Shown: positions 35,201 to 43,990, counted from the first letter of the stretch. The stretch: DNA of 64,000 nt from an uncultured Chitinophagaceae bacterium (GCA_937907395.1 CALCII010000012.1:1-64000); one strand, 5' to 3'. The notes: generated by a model from the sequence alone, not told the origin. Numbers and translations: made by a program.

Positions 35201-36316
35201 ATTGCTGAAATTTCCAGATCCGGTAGCCTGGGTCACATATAACAACGCAGGTACAAGTTCGTTTGTTGGTAATAATTTAGCTCCAATACCATAACCGGTA
35301 AAGTTGATACTGGCAAGTACAGTTGAAATATGAGTGGTGGTGGTGATAAATATTTTTTTGTTTGCAGAAGGCGTCCAATTATTGATCGTTAAATTTCCCG
35401 ATCCGAGGCCGCTGGTGTTGGCGATATTCAGATTAAATGCATTACTACCATTTCCCATATCTATAGTAGTTCCTCCTGTTATGGCAAGCGTGCCGATATT
35501 TACATTGGAACTGGCCGCAACATTTCCAATCTGAAGAGATCCGCTGGTTAAGGAGATATTATTTGTGCTTGAAAGTGCTCCGGCAACACTAATCGAAAGA
35601 GTACCACCATTGATCGTAACAGAATTGGTTGTTGGAAGTACAGAAGAAGCATTCAGCAGTAACGTTCCTGCAGATATGGTAGTAGAACCGGTATAAGTAT
35701 TAGAGGCACCTAAAGTAGCACTTCCCGATCCTTCTTTAATAAAATTGATTGTAGAGCCTGAACCATTCGAGATTACTCCGTTAAAAAAAGTATTAGCCGC
35801 CCCCGTTCCCACCAGGTTTCTTGTTCCACCGGAGCCTGCAATTGTTGATGTGATGGTAATATTTCCGGAATTTGCATTTACCTCCAACCTGTTTGCTCCG
35901 TTGGAATTCCCGTTTAAAAACGGAAAACTGATGGTATGATTTGATCCACTCGAATTATTGATTGAAGGTGCCGTTCCTCCATAATCATAAAATGTATTTG
36001 TAGTTGCACCATTTAATGTTCTGGAAGTAGAAGCGCCTGCAACAAAGTTGATTTGAAACCTTGATGTATTTGCAAGGTTATTCGTTGTGGTTGTTTGTGT
36101 ATTATTGTCAAATATCAATATTTCATTTCCTCCGGGAACTTCTGTGTATCCACGCCACCAATTATTTGCATCATTCCAGTTTCCGTTAGCTGCAGTGTTT
36201 CTCCAATAATAAGTAACCTGTGCATTAGAAATAAACCCGGAAAGAAAAAAGATAAAGAAGAATCCTGTGCACGAGAATGCACGGGCTTTTTTAATATGGC
36301 AATTCAGAAATTTCAT
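32219..36316 (-). CDS. large secreted beta-helical protein with type IX sorting domain
   Basis: 1365 residues with an N-terminal signal segment (FSCTGFFFIFFLSGFISNAQ). Residues about 40-400 contain autotransporter-associated strand repeats (YTGSTTISAGTLLLNASS, NGGTLSISVAGALS), then a long right-handed beta-helix-type region extremely rich in T, S, G and N. Two copies of a repeat with the pattern TNPPxYAxxSxLxYNxxGxYNRxxEW lie about 290 residues apart (around 34.7 and 33.85 kb). Near the end come a fibronectin-like segment and the sorting domain SVFPNPVTGTQVNLV...KGVYWLQLS. Expected to be exported by PorU/PorV and displayed at the surface. Function unknown; adhesion is a guess. Confidence 0.85.
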   Translation of the reverse strand: MKFLNCHIKKARAFSCTGFFFIFFLSGFISNAQVTYYWRNTAANGNWNDANNWWRGYTEVPGGNEILIFDNNTQTTTTNNLANTSRFQINFVAGASTSRTLNGATTNTFYDYGGTAPSINNSSGSNHTISFPFLNGNSNGANRLEVNANSGNITITSTIAGSGGTRNLVGTGAANTFFNGVISNGSGSTINFIKEGSGSATLGASNTYTGSTTISAGTLLLNASSVLPTTNSVTINGGTLSISVAGALSSTNNISLTSGSLQIGNVAASSNVNIGTLAITGGTTIDMGNGSNAFNLNIANTSGLGSGNLTINNWTPSANKKIFITTTTHISTVLASINFTGYGIGAKLLPTNELVPALLYVTQATGSGNFSNSGSWLNGAPSLSNGTESIYIQSGFNLTQDQNFTVLNAEVGGTLTMNGTNTLSITTAGNLKHTGTINLLAASNLNIGTNATWTNTTGTFTGSASGTINFAGGNTISGTVSWPTVAISGSVNFGTGSTIKNGGSLIINNGGVVTTNPPAYATGSTLVYNTTGTYNRSVEWPAGTTVTVIPYHVEVRTGGLNLNVGASGTNERRCTGDLTVNGNFYIGTTNYDDLYVGGNVNLNAGGLLQLGGWNAGVAGDLFLAGHWYHNGGTFDANERAIWFNGSAGDQTVNYSGTEIFGYFIIQKASGNVVMNCDAEIRGGNSGYPLQLLNGNWDLKGRTVTFYMYYDGTLHDISIAGGGTRQVISSSGTGTLYFKHEDATQRISTIASSASTLLSFSSGVIVAIGTPAGFANGGVDFGSAITTINGTLRIDRRGFVETNPPTYATNSLLLYNIGGNYNRKDEWKTSTGPGYPYNVQLSTTGTRLITGGSTNTGVALNLAGSLTIDAGTTFDMSNSAANDMTVPLTAGLDINISGTLIASQAAGGNVMLGRSWTRNTGGVFTQYTRSVTFNTSNNGTLTAPTGGETFYDVVINKPNTGSAPTTFVGYTITLNSPLSITNALTFTSGYFVTGATNILTMGAGSSSSGGGYESFVSGPMKKVGTTNYTFPVGKIVGSEYHYGPIGIGSLGATSYEYTTEYKRASGYTQGPISAAATAAGLSHISRCEYWDLTRTGGPATIAVTLSWSSNAYWPSNCYNNAYVDNVPKLVVVPFKSNNEWGDNFGQNSTGTGNQPYISTITWNAAVDYNKFILGSIDWRFNPLPFNLLKFTALAKASTVDLEWTVNGNDEQQEYVLEKSVDGIHFTELVRVAALDNLATASYLRTDLQPVNGLNHYRVTAYSKTGEFRKSQVIQVWFGQKQGKLSVFPNPVTGTQVNLVTAGLLKGVYNVQLLAADGKLLLSTRLVHDGLQSVQSVQLPVTMSKGVYWLQLSNDRMQPVQFKIMKQ

Positions 36317-36416
36317 TTCACTAACCCTTTCGGTGCTTAATAACGGTTACCAATAAGTGATCTTTATGATGAAAGGTGCGTTTCCAGAGGAGGGATTTTC
36401 CGGAAGATCCGGGATA

Positions 36417-36447
36417 CTAAAATACTACATTTCTCAGCGAATGCAAA
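36417..36447 (-). promoter_or_regulatory. candidate promoter TTTG-N19-TATTTTAG for the large secreted protein
   Basis: On the minus strand a -33 TTTG (36444-36447) is separated by exactly 19 nt from TATTTTAG (36417-36424), one mismatch from the consensus box. The leader to the start at 36316 would be about 95 nt. Confidence 0.5.
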
Positions 36448-36586
36448 CGTTTTCGGAATATTTATAGCCTGACTTTCAATTTTAAAACAAGGCTGATTTT
36501 GAATGACTTAGCTACAAACATTGTTCCAAATCTCTTTTTTCTCCTCTTTTCACTTTAACTGCTACAGCAATTCCCGGTATAAGACA

Positions 36587-36615
36587 CAAAAATGCCCCTT
36601 ACGGATGCAAGGGGC
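36587..36615 (-). terminator. orphan minus-strand terminator-like hairpin
   Basis: Perfect 7-bp GC-rich stem (36594-36600 with 36609-36615), 8-nt loop, followed on the minus strand by ATTTTTG. No protein gene ends here, so it may end a small RNA transcribed from the right. Confidence 0.5.
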
Positions 36616-36848
36616 CGGTTCGGATAATGGTTTTTCCAGGGTAATATTTTTCCAGTATGAATCGTGCGGTATTCAAGTTATGAAGGATCCGGAGCTGGTT
36701 TTTGGGAGGAATGGCCGTCGTCAGGGGAACGAAAATCAAATCGATATGCCGAAATTAAACCCTGCTTTTGAAAAATTTTGAAAAAGTTATACTGAATTAA
36801 TTAACAAGTTATCCGAACGAAAGGTTCTGCCCTTGCCCCCGAATCCAT

Positions 36849-36856
36849 TATTTTTG
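36849..36856 (+). promoter_or_regulatory. gldF-gldG promoter -7 box (TATTTTTG)
   Basis: Exact TAnnTTTG match, 7 nt before the ATG at 36864, giving a very short leader. Confidence 0.55.
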
Positions 36857-36863
36857 CCCATCT

Positions 36864-37592
36864 ATGTGGGCTATCTGTAAAAAAGAATTCCGACAGTTTT
36901 TCAGCAATCTTACTGGCTACCTCGCCATTGCCCTTTTTCTGTTGCTGAACGGCTTATTACTTTTCGTTTTTTCAAGTTTTAATATTCTGGATTATGGTTA
37001 TGCCACACTTGATAACTTTTTTACGTTGGCGCCTTATGTCCTTTTGATATTAGTTCCGGCTGTTACCATGCGCCTTTTCCCCGATGAATGGAAAACCGGT
37101 ACCATGGAAATTCTTCAAACAAGGCCGCTATCCGGATTGCAGATTGCAGGAGGAAAATTTGCCGCTGCCTTGCTGGTTGTTGTTATGGCGCTTCTACCAA
37201 CATTGGTATATGTGATGAGCATTAAAATGCTGGCAGCTGATGGAACCACACTCGATAGCGGCGGAATTATTGGTTCATATATTGGATTGTTTTTCCTTGG
37301 ATCGGCATTCACTGCTATCAGCACTTGTGCCAGCAGCTATACCAGCAATTCAATTGTAGCATTCTTATCAGCAGCATTTCTTTGTTTTGTTTTATACAGT
37401 GGATTTGAAGCCATCAGCAGTTTACCTCTGTTTCAATCGGGCATGGATTATTACCTGCAACAAACAGGAATGGAATTTCATTACCGTTCCCTTTCTCGTG
37501 GAGTACTTGACAGCAGAGACCTGATCTATTTTATCAGTCTCAACATTTTGTTTTTATTCTTAACCATTAAACGCATCAGCAAAAAGCCCTGA
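36864..37592 (+). CDS. gldF: gliding motility ABC transporter permease GldF
   Basis: 242 residues, ABC-2 type permease with about six membrane segments. The opening ICKKEFRQFFSNLTGYLAIALF and the segment AVTMRLFPDEWKTGTMEILQTRPL (about residues 67-90) are the family signature. With GldG, and the ATPase GldA encoded elsewhere, it forms an ABC transporter linked to gliding. Three nt before gldG. The ATPase partner is not in the window. Confidence 0.92.
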   Translation: MWAICKKEFRQFFSNLTGYLAIALFLLLNGLLLFVFSSFNILDYGYATLDNFFTLAPYVLLILVPAVTMRLFPDEWKTGTMEILQTRPLSGLQIAGGKFAAALLVVVMALLPTLVYVMSIKMLAADGTTLDSGGIIGSYIGLFFLGSAFTAISTCASSYTSNSIVAFLSAAFLCFVLYSGFEAISSLPLFQSGMDYYLQQTGMEFHYRSLSRGVLDSRDLIYFISLNILFLFLTIKRISKKP

Positions 37593-37595
37593 TAC

Positions 37596-39425
37596 ATGAA
37601 AAAACTATTTGCTTCTTCTTATGGCTGGGCTGTGTTGCTGCTGTTGCTGATACTTATTAATACAGCTGCTCTGTGGTTTCCTGTTCGGCTCGACATGACC
37701 GCAGAAAAAAAATATTCTCTTTCGGCCCCTACCCGATCACTATTGAAACAACTGAAAGAACCGGTAACCATTGACGTTTTTCTCAAAGGTGATTTCCCTG
37801 CTGTCTTCAGAAAACTGCAGAGCAGTACTAACGATCTGCTCACAGAAATGAAATCTTATGCAGGCAATAATCTGAAAATACGTTTTGTAGATGCCACAAG
37901 TTTTATCCCCGAGGAAGTACAAGTACAATTGTTCAATCAGTATGCCGATAGTTTGCGGATGCTGGGCTATAATGTAGATAGTGTACTTACCATCAATCCG
38001 GCATTACGTGGTGAAATGATGCAGCAAATGGTAGCTGATTCGTTGAAATCGCTGGGCATCCTTCCCTATACATTACAAGTGCAACAAAAAGAAAACGAAT
38101 CTTCACAACGTACCATTTTCCCATCAGCACTTGTACGCTTCAACAACCGTGTAATACCGGTTGATCTGTTAAGTGGAAAACCGGAATACAGCAGAGACCC
38201 GCTTACGGGACGATTAAAACTCGATGAAGCGAAAAGTATTACCAACGCAGAGGCCTTACTAGAATTCAAGTTTGCAGAAGCCATTGAAAAAATTCAACGG
38301 AAACAAAAACCATATATTGGTTATATGATTGGAAACGGGGAACCGATGGGACCCGAAACCTATGATATTGTACAAACACTGGAACCCGATTATAACTTCA
38401 GCATATTTGATCCGAATGCCAATCCTGTTATCCCGAAAGAGTTTGCGGCTATCATGATTGTGAAACCAGCGAAACCATTTAGTGATTCAGTAAAAATGAA
38501 ACTGGATCAATACCTCATGCAGGGTGGTAAAATTTTGTGGTTTGTAGACATGCTTCATGCCGAAAAAGACAGCCTTGTTGTTGTGGCACGTACACTTGCC
38601 TACGACCGAAATCTCAACTTAGATGATCTTCTGTTTAAATACGGAGTACGGATTAACAGGGATTTGTTGCAAAATCTTCCGCCCGATTGCGACTTCAGTA
38701 AGTTAGTAGTTGGTGTGGCTGGCGGACAACCACAACTGGCAGATGTTCCGTTTAACTACTATCCATTACTCAGCACCAGTCCGGCAAATCCTATTACTAA
38801 AAACCTGGAACCTGTACTTGGACAATTTGTAAACACCCTTGATACCGTTAAAGCAGAAGGAGTAACCAAAACAATATTGCTTTACTCATCTGAAAATGCA
38901 AAAACAGTAAGCACACCTGCCATTGTTAGTCTGGAAGAATTAAAAACCATTGAGAACACATCACTTTATCAGAAGAAAAATATTCCTGTTGGTGTTTTTT
39001 TAGAAGGAAGCTTCAGCAGTTTTTACGCCAACCGGGCTTCAGCAGAAATGAGAAACTATTTTCAGCAACACTATGGTTCTTTTAAACCCAGTTCTGAAGT
39101 AACACAGCAATTAATAGTTGGAGACGGTGATCTTGTACTGAATCCATTTACAACGAAAGAACCTTTTGCGATGGGTTTCAGCCGTGTACAGGAACATACG
39201 TATAGCAATCGTAGCTTTCTTCAAAACACGTTGCAATACATGACCGGCAATACAGCTATCATTGCATTGAGGAATAAGGACGTGGCATTACGATTATTGA
39301 ATGCTGAAAAACTGGAAAACGAAAAACTGAAATGGCAGTTAATAAACATTGCTGTTCCCCTCTTGTTATTAGTGCTGGGAGGATGGATATTCAGCTTCTG
39401 GAGAAAAAGAGCTTATTCAAAATAA
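37596..39425 (+). CDS. gldG: gliding motility ABC transporter substrate-binding protein GldG
   Basis: 609 residues. N-terminal membrane segment (residues about 9-28, GWAVLLLLLILINTAALWF), a large extracytoplasmic domain with the GldG/IFT52-like region (KKYSLSAPTRSLLKQLKEPVTIDVFL; then GYMIGNGEPMGPETYDIVQTL), and a C-terminal membrane anchor (about 582-602, LINIAVPLLLLVLGGWIFSF). This is the usual two-anchor arrangement of GldG. Co-transcribed with gldF. Confidence 0.92.
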   Translation: MKKLFASSYGWAVLLLLLILINTAALWFPVRLDMTAEKKYSLSAPTRSLLKQLKEPVTIDVFLKGDFPAVFRKLQSSTNDLLTEMKSYAGNNLKIRFVDATSFIPEEVQVQLFNQYADSLRMLGYNVDSVLTINPALRGEMMQQMVADSLKSLGILPYTLQVQQKENESSQRTIFPSALVRFNNRVIPVDLLSGKPEYSRDPLTGRLKLDEAKSITNAEALLEFKFAEAIEKIQRKQKPYIGYMIGNGEPMGPETYDIVQTLEPDYNFSIFDPNANPVIPKEFAAIMIVKPAKPFSDSVKMKLDQYLMQGGKILWFVDMLHAEKDSLVVVARTLAYDRNLNLDDLLFKYGVRINRDLLQNLPPDCDFSKLVVGVAGGQPQLADVPFNYYPLLSTSPANPITKNLEPVLGQFVNTLDTVKAEGVTKTILLYSSENAKTVSTPAIVSLEELKTIENTSLYQKKNIPVGVFLEGSFSSFYANRASAEMRNYFQQHYGSFKPSSEVTQQLIVGDGDLVLNPFTTKEPFAMGFSRVQEHTYSNRSFLQNTLQYMTGNTAIIALRNKDVALRLLNAEKLENEKLKWQLINIAVPLLLLVLGGWIFSFWRKRAYSK

Positions 39426-39456
39426 AAAAACACAACAGTGTTATACTGAATATAAA

Positions 39457-40413
39457 ATGAATTCAACTCAGATTACATACCTGGCATTTGGAATTGTATT
39501 ACTGCTTGCAATAATCCTGGACCTTGGTTTGCTCAGTAAAAAATCAAAAGAACTTTCCATTAAACAAGCTCTCTATCAAACCTTATTCTGGGTTCTTCTC
39601 GGATTGGGATTTGGCGCTTTTGTGTGGTTTGAAGAAGGCAGGAGCACTGCATTGGAATACGTGAGTGCCTACCTGATGGAATGGAGCCTGAGTATCGATA
39701 ATATATTCGTTTTTGTTCTCATCTTCAGTTTTTTCAAAGTAAAAGAAACCTATATACCAAGGGCATTGCTAATTGGTATCCTACTTGCCATCATATTCAG
39801 GGTTGTATTTATTACAGTTGGCGTTGAACTGGTGAATCGTTTTCACTGGATGCTATACATCTTTGGACTTTTTCTGATTTACACAGGATTCAAAATGTTT
39901 ACTTCCAACCAGGAAGAAGAATATGACCCGGCCGACAGTGCTGTTTATAAATTCCTGAAAAAATATTTACCCATTACCATGGATGATGGTGATGGCCATT
40001 ACCGCATTCGCCGGCAGGGCAAACCTGTTTACACGGCTTTGTTTGTAGTGGTAGTGATGCTGGCAACTACAGATATTGTATTTGCACTTGATAGTATACC
40101 TGCAGTAATGGGCATCAGCCGGAATGTGTTGGTCATTTACACCTCCAATATTTTTGCCGTACTGGGATTACGTTCGCTCTTCTTTTTGTTAAGAGGTGCT
40201 GTAAGCAAGTTTGATTACCTGCAGCAAGGCATTTCTATTGTACTGGTGTTTATTGGAATTAAAATGCTGGGAGAAGAGCTGATCAGCACAGCAATAGATA
40301 AACCAACACAGGTTGTATTATCTCTTGCTGTTATCATTGGATGTATTTCCGGGTCTATTTTGTATTCTATTTATCATCAGAAAAAAGGTATTCCTAAAGA
40401 CAGGAAAGATTGA
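39457..40413 (+). CDS. TerC/Alx family integral membrane protein
   Basis: 318 residues with about nine membrane segments. The conserved acidic motifs are WSLSIDNIFVFVLIF (about residues 76-90) and ATTDIVFALDSIPAVMG (about 203-219), typical of TerC/Alx proteins, several of which are linked to manganese export and to tellurite resistance. Here a manganese-efflux role is an inference. Starts 31 nt after gldG and ends 2 nt before the murF-alr start. Confidence 0.9.
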   Translation: MNSTQITYLAFGIVLLLAIILDLGLLSKKSKELSIKQALYQTLFWVLLGLGFGAFVWFEEGRSTALEYVSAYLMEWSLSIDNIFVFVLIFSFFKVKETYIPRALLIGILLAIIFRVVFITVGVELVNRFHWMLYIFGLFLIYTGFKMFTSNQEEEYDPADSAVYKFLKKYLPITMDDGDGHYRIRRQGKPVYTALFVVVVMLATTDIVFALDSIPAVMGISRNVLVIYTSNIFAVLGLRSLFFLLRGAVSKFDYLQQGISIVLVFIGIKMLGEELISTAIDKPTQVVLSLAVIIGCISGSILYSIYHQKKGIPKDRKD

Positions 40414-40415
40414 TC

Positions 40416-42884
40416 ATGAGTGATTATTCTGTTCATACAGTTGCTTCTGTTATTCATGGCAGTCTTGTGCAGGAACCACATCCGGATGCCACGATTGAAC
40501 AATTATGTATCGACAGCCGGAAAATTGTACATGCTCCTGCTTCTTTATTTTTTGCATTACAAACAGAACACAGGAATGGCCACAACTATATTAAAAGCTG
40601 CTATGAAAAAGGAATCCGCAATTTTGTAATCCATCAACCAGTTGATTACACACTATTTCCTGAAGCGAATTTTATTCTTACAAACAATACACTGCAGGCC
40701 CTGCATCAACTTACCGCATGGCATCGCAAACAATTTAATATCCCTGTAATTGGAATTACCGGAAGCAATGGTAAAACCATTGTAAAAGAATGGCTGTATC
40801 AACTACTGTCAGACTCCTACCGGATTGTACGCAGCCCAAAAAGTTACAACTCACAGGTAGGTGTTCCATTAAGCATCTGGCAAATGGGCACCGAACACAA
40901 TCTTGCCATTATTGAAGCGGGTATTTCCCGGAAAGGTGAAATGCAGGAATTGCAAGAAATCATACAACCAACAATTGGCGTATTCACCTATTTAGGCGAT
41001 GCACACCAGGAAGGATTTGCAAGTGCAGAAGAAAAAGGAATTGAAAAAGCCATTCTCTTTAAAGAAACATCTGCCATTATTTATTCACCTGAACAATCCG
41101 GTGTTCATTTAACCGGAACTGAGCATAAAGAAATCATCAGCTGGGGGGAAGGCGTTACCAACAAACTGCAAATCATCTCCCTGCAAAAAGAAGGACTTCA
41201 TACTTCGCTTCAACTGAAGTGGAATAACACTGAACTGAAACTAACCATTCCTTTCACTGATAAAGCATCGGTGAACAATGCTATTACCTGCATTGCTGTT
41301 TGTTTATATCTGAAAATGGATATCACACAGCTGAAAGAAAAGTTATTATTACTCAAACCTGTAAGCCTCCGTTTAGAAATCAAAAAAGGAATTCAGCAAT
41401 GTACCATTATCAACGACAGTTACAGTGCCGATCTGAGTTCATTTGAAATAGCATTAAACCTGTTGCAACAACAAAGGCAACACAGGAAGAAAACTATCAT
41501 TCTTTCTGATTTTATTTTACCGAAAGCAAAAGAGTCCGAAACCTATCATGCCATTGCCCAGCTGATTACTGCACATGACATTCATAAACTTGTTACCGTT
41601 GGTCCGGCTACAGCGCAACACTTTGCCACTAAAGTTCCTGCTACGATTCAATGGACTCACTTCAGTACTGTTGATGAGCTAATAAAACAACTGCCGGTAC
41701 TTGCATTTCATAATGAAGCAATACTGATTAAAGGAGCACGTGTGTTTGGGTTAGAACAAATAGTGCCACTGCTGGAACAGAAAGTGCATCAAACCGTTCT
41801 TGAAATCAATCTCACTGCCATCACTCACAACCTGAAAAAAATACGTGAGCAAATTCAACAGGGTACAAAGATCATGGCCATGGTGAAAGCATTTTCCTAT
41901 GGAAGCGGCAGTTATGAAATAGCCAACCTGATGCAATTCAATGGCGTGGATTACCTGGCTGTTGCATTTGCCGATGAAGGAGTGGAATTGCGCAAAGCAG
42001 GTATTACATTACCAATTATGGTAATGAATCCTGAAGTGGTAACGTTTGATCATTTAATTGAATACAACCTTGAACCGGAACTCTATTCATTTGAAATTGT
42101 AAATGCGTTTACAGCTTATCTCGATAAAGAAGGTTTATCCCGCTACCCTGTTCATCTGAAGATTGATACTGGTATGCACCGCCTTGGTTTTACCAACGAT
42201 GAAGTGGAGCAGTTATGCCACATTTTACAATCTGGCAACCGGTTTTCAATTCAAACGGTGTTCAGCCACCTTGCCGCCAGTGAAGATCCGGCATCAGACA
42301 ATTTTACCAGCCAGCAGGCAATCTTATTTGAACAAGCTTGTGAGAGCATCCTTGAAAAAACCGGGCAATCATTTATCCGTCATTTATGCAATTCATCGGG
42401 CATTTTAAGGCATCCGCATTTGCAATATGAGATGGTTCGTTTAGGAATAGCCATGTATGGCATTACATCGCATAAAACCACATTGGAACTGGAAGAAGCG
42501 CTTACTTTGAAAACCACTATTGCCCAGTTGAAAGAACTTCAGCCAGGCGATAGTGTTGGCTATAACCGCAAAGGAGTGGTAACCAGGCCTTCCGTCATTG
42601 CTACAGTTCGGATTGGTTATGCCGATGGATTCCACCGCAGCCTTGGAAATGGTAAAAGCTTTATGTTGGTGAACGGACAGCCTGCTCCGGTTATTGGAAC
42701 TGTTTGTATGGACATGACTATGCTCGATGTTACAGATGTGAAAGACGTAAAAGAAGGCGATGATGTGATTGTTTTTGGAAAAGACTGGACCATTGAACAT
42801 ATAGCAGCAGCAGCCGGAACAATTCCTTATGAAATCATGACCGGCATCAGCCAGCGGGTAAACCGGGTGTACTTTGAAGAATAG
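40416..42884 (+). CDS. MurF-like domain fused to alanine racemase
   Basis: 822 residues from the ATG at 40416 (a TTG two codons earlier overlaps the terC stop and is less likely). Residues 1 to about 450 form a Mur-ligase module with P-loop GITGSNGKTIVKEW; the rest is alanine racemase, with the PLP-Lys in MAMVKAFSYGSGSYE (about 486), RLGIAMYG, and the catalytic Tyr in RIGYADGFHRSLGNG. The fusion is common in Bacteroidota and couples L- to D-Ala conversion with its use in cell-wall precursors. Several Mur motifs are altered compared with the stand-alone MurF (YNSQVGVP for LNNHIGIP, AHQEGFAS for AHLEGFGG, DSYSADLSS for DAYNANPSS), so the ligase half may be weak or have another role. Confidence 0.93.
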   Translation: MSDYSVHTVASVIHGSLVQEPHPDATIEQLCIDSRKIVHAPASLFFALQTEHRNGHNYIKSCYEKGIRNFVIHQPVDYTLFPEANFILTNNTLQALHQLTAWHRKQFNIPVIGITGSNGKTIVKEWLYQLLSDSYRIVRSPKSYNSQVGVPLSIWQMGTEHNLAIIEAGISRKGEMQELQEIIQPTIGVFTYLGDAHQEGFASAEEKGIEKAILFKETSAIIYSPEQSGVHLTGTEHKEIISWGEGVTNKLQIISLQKEGLHTSLQLKWNNTELKLTIPFTDKASVNNAITCIAVCLYLKMDITQLKEKLLLLKPVSLRLEIKKGIQQCTIINDSYSADLSSFEIALNLLQQQRQHRKKTIILSDFILPKAKESETYHAIAQLITAHDIHKLVTVGPATAQHFATKVPATIQWTHFSTVDELIKQLPVLAFHNEAILIKGARVFGLEQIVPLLEQKVHQTVLEINLTAITHNLKKIREQIQQGTKIMAMVKAFSYGSGSYEIANLMQFNGVDYLAVAFADEGVELRKAGITLPIMVMNPEVVTFDHLIEYNLEPELYSFEIVNAFTAYLDKEGLSRYPVHLKIDTGMHRLGFTNDEVEQLCHILQSGNRFSIQTVFSHLAASEDPASDNFTSQQAILFEQACESILEKTGQSFIRHLCNSSGILRHPHLQYEMVRLGIAMYGITSHKTTLELEEALTLKTTIAQLKELQPGDSVGYNRKGVVTRPSVIATVRIGYADGFHRSLGNGKSFMLVNGQPAPVIGTVCMDMTMLDVTDVKDVKEGDDVIVFGKDWTIEHIAAAAGTIPYEIMTGISQRVNRVYFEE

Positions 42885-42901
42885 TACTTCGGCAATAACT
42901 A

Positions 42902-42909
42902 TATATTTG
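42902..42909 (+). promoter_or_regulatory. lspA promoter -7 box (TATATTTG)
   Basis: Exact TAnnTTTG match just after the murF-alr stop, with a TTTG 25 nt upstream. Transcription would start about 13 nt before the GTG start at 42929. Confidence 0.5.
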
Positions 42910-42928
42910 CAACTTAAATTCTGATCAG

Positions 42929-43603
42929 GTGAAACTAAGAACCATTGTTGTTTTCATTCTTATTCTGTTGATAGCAGACCAATCATTGAAGATCTGGGTA
43001 AAAACGCACATGCTTTACCATGAAGAACGCTTTGTGCTGGGCAATTGGTTCAGACTTTATTTTATTGAGAATGAAGGAATGGCTTATGGATGGTCGTTTG
43101 GTGGTAACTGGGGCAAATTATTACTCACCTTGTTCCGTCTCACTGCTGTCATTTTCGGTACGTGGTATATTAAGCGCATCATTGACAGAAAATATCATCC
43201 CGGATTTATTATTTGTGCCGGTTTAATTTATGCAGGTGCATTGGGCAACCTGATTGATAGTTTGTTTTATGGAATGATTTTCACCGGAAGCGAAATTGGT
43301 GGTCCGTTGGCTACACTGTTTCCCGCCAAAGGATATGCCGGATTTTTACATGGACACGTAGTAGACATGCTCTATTTCCCAATTATTGAAAACCAGATTT
43401 TACCCAAATGGGTGCCGGTCATTGGTGGTGAGCCATTTACTTTTTTCTCTCCCATTTTTAATATTGCTGATGCCTGCATCTCTGTAGGTGTTATTACAAT
43501 TCTCCTGTTTCAGAAGAAGTTTTTTACGGAACGTTCTGCAGAAGAACAACCGGAAACTGTTGAAACAGATTCTGAAGTAACCGATGAAACACAGGTTTTA
43601 TAA
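42929..43603 (+). CDS. lspA: lipoprotein signal peptidase (SPase II)
   Basis: 224 residues, start codon GTG at 42929-42931. Four membrane segments; the catalytic Asp pair is visible in GALGNLIDSLFYG (about residue 111) and FNIADACISVG (about residue 186), and the ENEGMAYGWSF segment near residue 53 corresponds to the family's NxGAAFG region. Longer than the usual 160 residues because of an insert between the two Asp motifs and an acidic C-terminal tail, as seen in many Bacteroidota. Cleaves diacylated prolipoproteins such as GldJ. Confidence 0.93.
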   Translation: MKLRTIVVFILILLIADQSLKIWVKTHMLYHEERFVLGNWFRLYFIENEGMAYGWSFGGNWGKLLLTLFRLTAVIFGTWYIKRIIDRKYHPGFIICAGLIYAGALGNLIDSLFYGMIFTGSEIGGPLATLFPAKGYAGFLHGHVVDMLYFPIIENQILPKWVPVIGGEPFTFFSPIFNIADACISVGVITILLFQKKFFTERSAEEQPETVETDSEVTDETQVL

Positions 43604-43745
43604 ATCGTTTGCCGCTCAAAGGATGTAAGTGTAAGTATGTAGTTCCTGCACAAAAAAGAGCAGGGATTCAATCTCTTTTGTAAATTTCTGATAGCAATCA
43701 GAAATAAGATTGTCTTATATCCAAAACCTTTGTAAATCCGTAATC

Positions 43746-43973
43746 ATGAAAACCGTATCTGCTACCTTGCATCGTATCAACAGATTCATTGTTAATCTAA
43801 CTGATCAACTTTATTATTTTACCGAATCGATTACTCCTGCATTCTTACGAACACATTCTCCCGTTAAATCATCAAAGTTGTATAGAATTGTCTTTGGCCG
43901 CCCGAAAACAAAAGAAATTCAGATGGTGCAATTATTACCACCAGAGCCGGAGTACTATGGAAATTACGAATAA
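43746..43973 (+). CDS. small protein of unknown function
   Basis: 75 residues from the ATG at 43746. Basic N-terminal half (TLHRINRFIVNLTDQLYYF), no membrane segment or signal, and a P/E/Y-rich C-terminus (PPEPEYYGNYE). I do not recognise it. Codon use is normal and an AACCTTTG element (one mismatch) lies 10 nt upstream. It is followed at once by the strong hairpin of the fumC terminator. An upstream in-frame Met at 43710 is less likely because it precedes the promoter-like element. Confidence 0.5.
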   Translation: MKTVSATLHRINRFIVNLTDQLYYFTESITPAFLRTHSPVKSSKLYRIVFGRPKTKEIQMVQLLPPEPEYYGNYE

Positions 43974-43990
43974 CCCAACCCCATAAAAGA

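Larger units (their letters stand above)
36317..36863. other. 547-bp gene-free region between two divergent genes
   Basis: No convincing protein gene. It holds the candidate promoter of the large secreted protein (36417-36447), a hairpin with minus-strand T-run (36587-36615), an AT-rich stretch (36770-36810) with a minus-strand TAACTTTT element, and the gldF promoter at its right end. A possible 86-codon forward frame (36521-36781) starts with TTG, has an unusual composition and runs through the hairpin, so I do not count it. Confidence 0.7.

Noticed and set aside
33510..35939. Several forward frames of 60-114 codons opposite the large type IX cargo gene
   Set aside because: They are antisense shadows of a T/S/G/N-rich coding sequence, which leaves the opposite strand without stops; products are V/P/A-rich with no recognisable features.
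36521..36781. 86-codon forward frame in the gap upstream of gldF
   Set aside because: Starts with TTG, has a composition unlike neighbouring genes, runs through a GC-rich hairpin, and shows no signal, domain or promoter.
43654..43679. Weak hairpin after lspA as terminator
   Set aside because: 7-bp AT-rich stem with 12-nt loop and a short T-run; too weak to list as a feature.
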